From the NCBI GenBank assembly GCA_945946745.1, contig CAMEWZ010000114.1:1-5457 (forward strand): a stretch of DNA of 5,457 bases, in the 5' to 3' direction. The notes under the pieces are model-generated. The model saw only the letters and a program-made list of their open reading frames with translations, did no database searches and was not told where the DNA came from. Each line of letters starts with the position of its first letter. Within the stretch, counting starts at the first letter, position 1. Origin of the DNA: an uncultured Clostridia bacterium. Its GTDB lineage: Bacteria > Bacillota > Clostridia > Oscillospirales > Oscillospiraceae. The translations under genes and the position numbers were made by a program. Shown here piece after piece: positions 1 through 4,953 of the stretch.

Positions 1-4
1 TCCT

Positions 5-42
5 ATAAAAAACTTCCATTCTTGCGAATGAAAGTTTTTTAT
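5..42 (-). terminator. Intrinsic terminator of the four-gene operon
   Basis: Just downstream of the kinase stop codon, the minus strand forms a near-perfect hairpin. The core is AAAAAACTTTCATTC paired with GAATGGAAGTTTTTT: 15 bp with one G-T wobble, closing a GCAA tetraloop (GNRA type). Two further A/T pairs extend it at the base. The 3' arm ends in six T's, giving the U-tract of a Rho-independent terminator. Because the 5' arm begins with six A's, the structure also reads as a terminator on the plus strand, so it may insulate a convergent gene beyond the left edge. The stem is AT-rich with few G-C pairs, but its length compensates. Confidence 0.85.
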
Positions 43-54
43 TGAATATCAGTA

Positions 55-1212
55 TCAGCGCAGATCCATCAGCTTGGGCAGGGGACTGCCAAGCAATGGG
101 CGGCACCACTGCTTAAAGGCCTCGGTGATCCCGTTGCCCTCGGCGTTGATGAATTCCTCGGGCAGCTTCCGCTCGGTCATCATGACCTGCCGGATATCCG
201 CCAGGAAGGTTTCGCAGCGGTAGGTGTCCCCGGGAACCCGGCGCAGGGCCACCATTTTGCCGCTTTCACCGGCGGTGACGGCGTCCACCGCAGCCCGGCC
301 GCAGCGTTCCGCCTCGTCCCGGTCGGTTTCGCTCTGCCACAGGATGGAGGCCCGGCCCAGCAGGCCCGGTTTTTCCGCCCGGGCCTTGTAGCCCAGCTCT
401 TTGATGATCAGATTCGCAAGATGAGAACCCACATCGCCAAAATAGGTAGCCCGGCCCACCGTGAAGATCGGCTCCACAATGGGCTTGCCGCCGGCGTAGT
501 GCAGTCCCTCGCTGGCCACCACCACACCATGCCCCTTGGTGTCAATGAGCTTCTTTACGTCCCGCAGGAAAGCTGCTTGATCAAAGTCCCGCTCCGGCAG
601 GTAGATCAGGTCGGGGCCGTGGGCATAGCTGTCTGTAGCCAGGGACGCGGCGGCAGTGAGCCAACCGGCATTCCGGCCGGAGGTTTCCAGCACCACCACA
701 TGGATGGGCAGACCCTCCACATCGCAGCACAGCTCGGCGGTGCTGCCCGCCACATACCGGGCGGCGCTGCCAAAGCCGGGGGCGTGGTCGGTGACGGCCA
801 GGTCGTTGTCCATGGTCTTGGGGATCCCAATGACGCCGATGCCGTTGGCGGCGCATTCGGCATAGAGCTTGCCGCAGGTGTCCATGGTGCCGTTGCCGCC
901 GTTCATCAGCACATATTGGATGTTGTGCTTGCGCAGGATGGGCACCATGGCCTCATATTCCGGCTTTTCCAGAGCGTCCCGGCTGGTGCCGATGGCGGAG
1001 GCGGGGCTGCTCAGCAGGCCGCGGAGCTGATCGTCAGCATAGTCCGTCACATCCTTGATTTGCTCCCGCAGAAAGCCGCCGGTGCCGCCGATGGCGACCA
1101 GCACCCGGTCAACCCCGGGGCTGCTCTGGGCCTGGCGGATTGCCCCGTAGAGGGAGGCGTTGATCACGGCGGTGGGGCCGCCGCCGTGCATGATAATCAG
1201 ATTGCCAGCCAT
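55..1212 (-). CDS. Phosphofructokinase-family sugar-phosphate kinase (ATP- or PPi-dependent unclear)
   Basis: This is a cytoplasmic kinase of the phosphofructokinase A superfamily (385 aa). In canonical members it phosphorylates fructose 6-phosphate to fructose 1,6-bisphosphate. Visible motifs are the N-terminal phosphate-binding GGGPTAVINAS (residues 10-20), GGNGTMD (105-111), the catalytic PKTMDND loop (131-137; D135 is the expected base), TDHAPGFGSAA (141-151), SGRNAGW (178-184), PER (206-208) and SEG (234-236). Overall it resembles the ~400-aa group usually annotated as diphosphate-fructose-6-phosphate 1-phosphotransferase. Lys132 is typical of PPi enzymes, but Gly108 sits where PPi enzymes carry Asp and ATP enzymes Gly, so the donor is ambiguous. 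The usual MGR is SGR, and the usual QR of the sugar-phosphate site reads S289-I290, which makes fructose 6-phosphate itself uncertain as substrate. The start is supported by AAAGGAG at 1219-1225, 6 nt before ATG. It is the last gene of the operon, 18 nt after the LarA-like gene. The family is certain; the substrate is not. Confidence 0.9.
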   Translation of the reverse strand: MAGNLIIMHGGGPTAVINASLYGAIRQAQSSPGVDRVLVAIGGTGGFLREQIKDVTDYADDQLRGLLSSPASAIGTSRDALEKPEYEAMVPILRKHNIQYVLMNGGNGTMDTCGKLYAECAANGIGVIGIPKTMDNDLAVTDHAPGFGSAARYVAGSTAELCCDVEGLPIHVVVLETSGRNAGWLTAAASLATDSYAHGPDLIYLPERDFDQAAFLRDVKKLIDTKGHGVVVASEGLHYAGGKPIVEPIFTVGRATYFGDVGSHLANLIIKELGYKARAEKPGLLGRASILWQSETDRDEAERCGRAAVDAVTAGESGKMVALRRVPGDTYRCETFLADIRQVMMTERKLPEEFINAEGNGITEAFKQWCRPLLGSPLPKLMDLR

Positions 1213-1230
1213 AGTCGGCTCCTTTCCGTT

Positions 1231-2688
1231 TTACCCCTGGTAAGGCTCGTCCTTCATGCACAGGTGGACGGCGCCCAGCTTGAAGGTCTGGGGCAGGGCC
1301 AGAATCTTGGGGTTGGGGCCAACGTACTTCTTCATGGCGTCGGCCAGGGCCTCCTCAAAGGTGGCCCGGGTCTTGAGGCCCATGCCCCGGGCAATGCCCG
1401 GCTCCTGCGCACCGACAATGTAGATAGCGGAAGTGTTCATCTCCGCGATGTGGCCGCAGCTCATCATGGAGAAGCCGTGGAAGGGATGGAAGGCATTGGC
1501 GAAGCGGTATTTGCGGATATATTCCTCATTTGTAGCGAAGTACTCGCCGTAGCGATCCATATCCGGCAGGATGTTCATATGGTCGTGCTGGAACATTTCG
1601 TACAGTTCCCGCAGGTAGGGCCACCGCTCGTCGTGGAAGTAGCCGTTGCAGATGGAGGAGCAGATGATGACGCAGTTGTCCTTCATGACACGCTTGTGAC
1701 GGATGACCTGAGCGGACAGAGCCTGCATCATCTGGATGGGGTTGGTGCCCATGCCGTCTCCGTAGTGGAAGTTCTGGGGCATACCAAAGACCATCACATC
1801 ATACTTCTCCTCCGCGAAGGGAACGTAGGTACGCTTGTCGGCCACTTCCCAGGAGATGGGCTGCATCACCTTGGCATAGCCGGAGAAAATGGCGATCTGA
1901 CGGGAATAGGTGTCCAGCACCGCGTCGCAGCAGAAGAAGGGATGGCCCATCTTCTCCTCCATGAGCTGGCCGATCTCGTCGAACTTGGTACGCATCAGGC
2001 TGTGGCCGGACACCGGGGTGAAGTCGGCCCGGTGCATGACCTTGGGAACGTGGTGGCTGGCAATGGAGCGCCAGTGGGTGATGCCGGTGGCGCAGTGCTT
2101 GTAGCCGCCGGAGTAGCCGCCGTAGGGGTTGCCCTGGGTGTGGCCGATGAGGATGGGGATGTCGCAGTCAAAGACGTACTTGTTCATCAGCACCGGGTCG
2201 CCCCGCTTCGTGGTGCCCAAGTCCACCATGTGGTCGTAGTCCTCGGAATCGTGGGAGGTGATCTGGTTGGTGTAGTAGAACTCGTCAAACAGCTCCTGGC
2301 CCAGAATCTGCTTCATTTCGGACACGGTAGCCCGGGGATGCAGGCCGTTGGAGAACATGAACAGAATGTCCTCCTTCCGCACACCCCCGGCGTACAGCTC
2401 GTCCAGGCAGGCCCGGATAGCCACCTTCCGGTGGGCGGTGGGCTGGCAGCCGCCCTTGACGATGTCGGGAATGACGAACACCACGGTCTTGCCGGGAGCG
2501 GCCAGTTCCTTCAGCGCGGGCATGCCGTAGGGGTGCCGGATGGATTCCAGGGTGGCGGCATACAGGCTGTCCCAATCCTGGGGCAGGCATTCGGGATCGG
2601 GCACGGTGGTGCCGGGGATGAACACATCGGTGTTGTCGGGCAGGTTGGCAGACATCAAGCCGTGGCCGTATTCAAAGTCCAGTTTCAT
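1231..2688 (-). CDS. LarA-like nickel-pincer-nucleotide racemase/epimerase (divergent)
   Basis: This 485-aa protein belongs to the lactate racemase (LarA, DUF2088) superfamily; Lactobacillus LarA is about 424 aa. Family members use a nickel pincer nucleotide tethered to a lysine to invert a C-OH centre by hydride transfer. Characterised relatives act on lactate, malate, other 2-hydroxyacids and D-gluconate. Hand alignment shows the N-terminal YGHG/LP motif (7-17), PDIVKGG (74-80), GLH (115-117, His108 equivalent), GDPVLMNK (163-170), the GYSGGYK cofactor loop (191-197, Lys197 = Lys184 that anchors the pincer) and His213 at the spacing of the nickel ligand His200. Departures are Asn187 for catalytic His174, Lys78 for Arg75 and Gln322 for Lys298; Gln319 matches Gln295. 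Cofactor attachment therefore looks intact while substrate and acid-base positions differ. GGAG at 2697-2700 lies 8 nt before ATG, and the gene starts 12 nt after the TIM-like stop. A non-lactate substrate, perhaps a sugar, polyol or sugar acid, is inferred. It would need larB/larC/larE-type maturation genes, which are not in this window. Confidence 0.88.
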   Translation of the reverse strand: MKLDFEYGHGLMSANLPDNTDVFIPGTTVPDPECLPQDWDSLYAATLESIRHPYGMPALKELAAPGKTVVFVIPDIVKGGCQPTAHRKVAIRACLDELYAGGVRKEDILFMFSNGLHPRATVSEMKQILGQELFDEFYYTNQITSHDSEDYDHMVDLGTTKRGDPVLMNKYVFDCDIPILIGHTQGNPYGGYSGGYKHCATGITHWRSIASHHVPKVMHRADFTPVSGHSLMRTKFDEIGQLMEEKMGHPFFCCDAVLDTYSRQIAIFSGYAKVMQPISWEVADKRTYVPFAEEKYDVMVFGMPQNFHYGDGMGTNPIQMMQALSAQVIRHKRVMKDNCVIICSSICNGYFHDERWPYLRELYEMFQHDHMNILPDMDRYGEYFATNEEYIRKYRFANAFHPFHGFSMMSCGHIAEMNTSAIYIVGAQEPGIARGMGLKTRATFEEALADAMKKYVGPNPKILALPQTFKLGAVHLCMKDEPYQG

Positions 2689-2700
2689 AGTATTTTCTCC

Positions 2701-3537
2701 TTATTTTCCAAGATAGGTGCGGATGATTTCTAAGTATTCCTCGGGGTAGAAGCCAATTTCCCCCTGGAATCGGGTCAAGGCGATCAAGCCGCCGTCGATT
2801 TCCGGGATGGAGGCCAGCATTTCGGCGTTGTCCACCTTCAGACCGCCGCCGTAGACCACATCGATGCCCCCGGTGACTTCCTTGACGAACCGGGCGATTT
2901 TGGTGATGTAGTCCTTCCCGGCAGGGGTTTTGCCGGGGCCGATAGACCAGATGGGCTCGTAGCCGATGACCACTTTGCTCTTGTCCACGCCGTCCAGGCC
3001 AATCTCCAGCTGCTCCCGCAGCACCTCGTCCCAGCGGTCAAGCTCGGTATCCTTCTCGCCGATGCAGTACAGCACGGTCATGCCGTTTTCCACAGCCAGC
3101 CGGATCTCCTGGTTCAGCAGCCGGTTGACAGCCTTGGTGTCGGTGACACCGGCCTCCGCCAGAATGCCCATCTTGTCATTGCGCTCCTCGCAGTGGCCGA
3201 TGATGGTGGCATTCACGCCGCAGGAGAGCATGGCGGACACGGGACGGTTGGTGGTGAAGGCGCCGAAGTTGCCGCCGATGGCGGTGTTCATCCGGTACAC
3301 GCTCTGGCAACCGATCTGCACGGGGCTGCCTTCACTGCGGGCAGCGGCGGCGCCCAGAATGTGGGCCTCGGGGAAATACTGAACGAATTCCACCTCGGAA
3401 GGATCGTATTTCTTAAGGGCTTCCTGGGTGTTCTTCACGATGTAGCCGCCCCATTCATTCAGAGGCGCGATGCGGTTGACACCGCCGTAGCTGACCGGTA
3501 CGTCAAACCGTTTTAGGTTCAGAAAAATATGCTTCAT
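2701..3537 (-). CDS. Triose-phosphate isomerase-like protein (tpiA family, divergent)
   Basis: This is a cytoplasmic TIM-barrel isomerase (278 aa; classical TIM is about 250). It belongs to the family that interconverts dihydroxyacetone phosphate and glyceraldehyde 3-phosphate. The catalytic residues are in place: Asn7/Lys9 in NLK (normally NWK), His115 in IIGHCEER (normally IIGHSERR) and Glu194 in GYEPIWSIGPGKTP, which includes the flexible loop-6 lid. Three ligand-contacting elements differ. YGGS is YGGG (229-232), the C-terminal DGxLVGGASL element is DGGLIALTRF (248-257) and so lacks the GG pair that binds phosphate, and GAFTGE is GAFTTN (92-97). The start lies 2 nt after the aldolase stop codon, with a purine-rich stretch (GAAGGCAGG) inside the end of the aldolase gene, so translation is probably coupled. 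It may be a specialised isomerase for the aldolase products, by analogy with the TIM-like erythrulose-phosphate isomerases, rather than the housekeeping TPI. Family confidence is high, exact substrate confidence low. Confidence 0.9.
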   Translation of the reverse strand: MKHIFLNLKRFDVPVSYGGVNRIAPLNEWGGYIVKNTQEALKKYDPSEVEFVQYFPEAHILGAAAARSEGSPVQIGCQSVYRMNTAIGGNFGAFTTNRPVSAMLSCGVNATIIGHCEERNDKMGILAEAGVTDTKAVNRLLNQEIRLAVENGMTVLYCIGEKDTELDRWDEVLREQLEIGLDGVDKSKVVIGYEPIWSIGPGKTPAGKDYITKIARFVKEVTGGIDVVYGGGLKVDNAEMLASIPEIDGGLIALTRFQGEIGFYPEEYLEIIRTYLGK

Positions 3538-3539
3538 AC

Positions 3540-4697
3540 TTAAATACCTGCCTTCTGATAACGCTCTGCCATCTGCTCACAGGTGACCAGTTCCACCAGG
3601 TGGGCCTTGCGGAAGGAGCCGAACTGCACCAGCAGCGGGGCGCAGGCGTCCACCACGCCGTCGCGCATGCACTGCATCAGCCGGGACACATCCTCGTCCT
3701 TCTCCTGGCCGTAGAGGATGGCATCCATCACGGAAGCAACGTAGTTCCGGGGATCCACGTTCTTGGGATTGGCGGCCATGGCCTCGTAAACGGCGCCGAT
3801 GGAGGGGCTGTTTTTCAGTTCGGGGTACTTGGTGAACAGACGCATCACATTGCGAGTGCAGGCCAGCCGGATATCGGTGTCCACATTGATCTTGTTGATG
3901 CCGCACTTGGCCACTTCCACCAGCTGGGCCACATCGATGCCAAAAGCGTCCACCAGCTTGCCGCCCAGGGCGTTGATCTGCTCCACGTAGACCTGGGGGA
4001 CGGTGGAGGAGCCGTGGCTGACCAGATATCCGGTGATGCCCTCGTGCTGGATGCACTCCTTAATGGCGATGGCGATTTCGTTGCGGATCTTGGCGTCCTT
4101 GCCCTTGTTGGGGCCGTGGCAGGTGCCGTAGCTGATGGCCAGGGCATCGCAGCCGGTTTTCTTGAAGAAGTCCACCGCCTGCAGGGGGTTGGTGTAGGTG
4201 GAGGTGGCGGAGAAGACGTGATCCTCCACGCCCGCCAGAACGCCCAGCTCGCCTTCCACGGTGACGCCGTAGGGATGGGCATACTTGACGACCTCCCGGG
4301 TCAGGGCCACGTTGTCCTCGTAGGGCAGGCTGCTGCCGTCGATCATCACGGAGGTATAGCCGCCATCGATGCAGGCCTTGACGGATTCCAGCGTTTTGCC
4401 GTGATCCAGGTGCAGGGCAACGGGAATGGTGCTGTCCGCGCCGAACTTCTTGACGATGTCGCCGATGTTCTTTGCGCCCTTCCGCTTTCCCTCCGCAGAG
4501 CCGTGCATGAAGTCCAGCTCGCCGCCCATAAAGGCGTTGGAGGCCTCCGCTCCTTGCAGAATCGCGGGGGAACCCAGCAGTTCATGGATTCGGATGGCAG
4601 ATTCGATCTGGCCGAAGCTGTTCATGTTGAAGGCAGCCTGGCCGTAACGATAGCGGTCAGCGGCCTCCAGAATCGCGCGCATGGGGACAAGTGCCAT
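3540..4697 (-). CDS. fba: Class II (zinc) fructose-bisphosphate / ketose-bisphosphate aldolase
   Basis: This is a cytoplasmic class II aldolase (385 aa) that cleaves a ketose 1-phosphate or 1,6-bisphosphate to dihydroxyacetone phosphate and an aldehyde through a zinc-stabilised enolate. The full motif series is visible: GAFN-like AAFNMN (21-26), HLDHG (96-100; Asp98 catalytic, His99 zinc), DGSSLPYEDN (120-129), VEGELG (147-152; conserved Glu), GTCHGPNKG (191-199; His194 zinc), SHGSS (227-231; His228 zinc) and NVDTDIR (271-277; DHAP phosphate site). It is longer than GatY/KbaY and Gram-positive Fba (about 285 aa) because of a C-terminal extension after roughly residue 300. The motifs identify DHAP as one product but do not fix the aldehyde, so tagatose- or other ketose-bisphosphates remain possible. 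The start is set by a perfect AGGAGG 9 nt upstream. It is the first gene of the operon and is followed after 2 nt by the TIM-like gene. Confidence 0.93.
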   Translation of the reverse strand: MALVPMRAILEAADRYRYGQAAFNMNSFGQIESAIRIHELLGSPAILQGAEASNAFMGGELDFMHGSAEGKRKGAKNIGDIVKKFGADSTIPVALHLDHGKTLESVKACIDGGYTSVMIDGSSLPYEDNVALTREVVKYAHPYGVTVEGELGVLAGVEDHVFSATSTYTNPLQAVDFFKKTGCDALAISYGTCHGPNKGKDAKIRNEIAIAIKECIQHEGITGYLVSHGSSTVPQVYVEQINALGGKLVDAFGIDVAQLVEVAKCGINKINVDTDIRLACTRNVMRLFTKYPELKNSPSIGAVYEAMAANPKNVDPRNYVASVMDAILYGQEKDEDVSRLMQCMRDGVVDACAPLLVQFGSFRKAHLVELVTCEQMAERYQKAGI

Positions 4698-4706
4698 AGT
4701 GATGTA

Positions 4707-4712
4707 CCTCCT
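4707..4712 (-). promoter_or_regulatory. Shine-Dalgarno site of the aldolase gene
   Basis: The minus strand reads AGGAGG followed by a 9-nt spacer (TACATCACT) and ATG. This full anti-Shine-Dalgarno match fixes the aldolase start at 4697. It is the strongest ribosome site in the operon, as expected for the first gene. Confidence 0.9.
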
Positions 4713-4762
4713 GTAAGGATGATTTGTAAATATTTAAGAATTTTAATTAAAAAACTCCCATA

Positions 4763-4804
4763 AAGAAAAAGCCTTGACCTTCCGTCAACCACCTGGCTTT
4801 TCTT
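4763..4804 (-). promoter_or_regulatory. Leader stem-loop at the 5' end of the operon transcript
   Basis: Directly after the predicted transcription start, the minus strand can fold into a bipartite hairpin. The outer stem is AAGAAAAGCC with GGCTTTTTCTT (one bulged T). A six-base one-sided bulge AGGTGG leads to the inner stem TTGAC/GTCAA with loop GGAAG. The 3' arm holds five T's followed by CTTT, so it also resembles a weak intrinsic terminator. Three roles are possible: a terminator for the upstream ROK transcript, an attenuator or mRNA-stabilising 5' structure of the aldolase operon, or, at the DNA level, a TTGAC-N5-GTCAA operator just downstream of the start. The sequence does not decide between them. 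The rest of the leader (4698-4762) is AT-rich and includes a 12-bp palindrome TTTTAATTAAAA at 4741-4752. Confidence 0.6.
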
Positions 4805-4811
4805 CATACAA

Positions 4812-4840
4812 ATTATAGGGATGCGCACGGCAAAAGTCAA
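4812..4840 (-). promoter_or_regulatory. SigA/sigma-70 promoter for the aldolase operon
   Basis: The minus strand carries TTGACT (-35, 4840-4835), exactly 17 bp of spacer, and a perfect TATAAT (-10, 4817-4812). Transcription would start about 4804-4807, giving a leader of roughly 107 nt before the aldolase ATG. The match to the housekeeping consensus is nearly complete (5/6 and 6/6), so unregulated expression would be strong, which makes repressor control likely. Its position between the ROK gene and the aldolase means the four enzymes can be transcribed independently of the ROK gene. Confidence 0.9.
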
Positions 4841-4866
4841 CACAATCCGGGGGAGTTTTCCACGCC

Positions 4867-4881
4867 CCAATCAAAGATTGG
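4867..4881. promoter_or_regulatory. Perfect 15-bp inverted repeat, candidate operator
   Basis: CCAATC-AAA-GATTGG has two perfectly complementary 6-bp arms around a 3-bp centre. It is centred about 34 bp upstream of the -35 box, roughly -62 to -76 from the predicted start. There is no T-run next to it, so it is not a terminator. The size and position suit a dimeric regulator, possibly the neighbouring ROK protein or an activator, but no known operator consensus was recognised. Confidence 0.45.
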
Positions 4882-4953
4882 CAGATTCGGCAAAAAAGGG
4901 GTTTTGATTTCGGGGAAAATTACCAGTCTGCCCGGGCTGGAAAACAGGAGCGG

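Noticed and set aside
421..2733. Very long plus-strand open frame (770 codons) antisense to the kinase, LarA-like and TIM-like genes
   Set aside because: Its translation is low-complexity Gly/Ala/Val/His-rich sequence with no recognisable motif. It spans three well-supported genes and their junctions, and is explained by GC-rich third-position bias of the opposite strand.
3600..4763. 387-codon plus-strand open frame antisense to the aldolase
   Set aside because: It has the same Gly/Val/His/Ala-rich shadow composition. It overlaps a gene with complete class II aldolase motifs and runs into the operon leader.
4698..4804. Riboswitch in the operon leader
   Set aside because: The leader is about 107 nt and has one simple stem-loop followed by AT-rich sequence. 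No known aptamer core or second alternative stem was recognised.
4622..4870. Short minus-strand open frame crossing the promoter and leader into the aldolase 5' end
   Set aside because: It covers the promoter boxes and the leader stem-loop, overlaps the aldolase in another frame and shows no protein-family features.
4923..4940. Possible terminator after the ROK stop codon (CCAG...CTGG around GCCCGGGC, then TAATTTT)
   Set aside because: Only four base pairs close a ten-base loop, and the T-run is short and interrupted. It is too weak to call; the ROK transcript may end at the 4763-4804 stem or read through.
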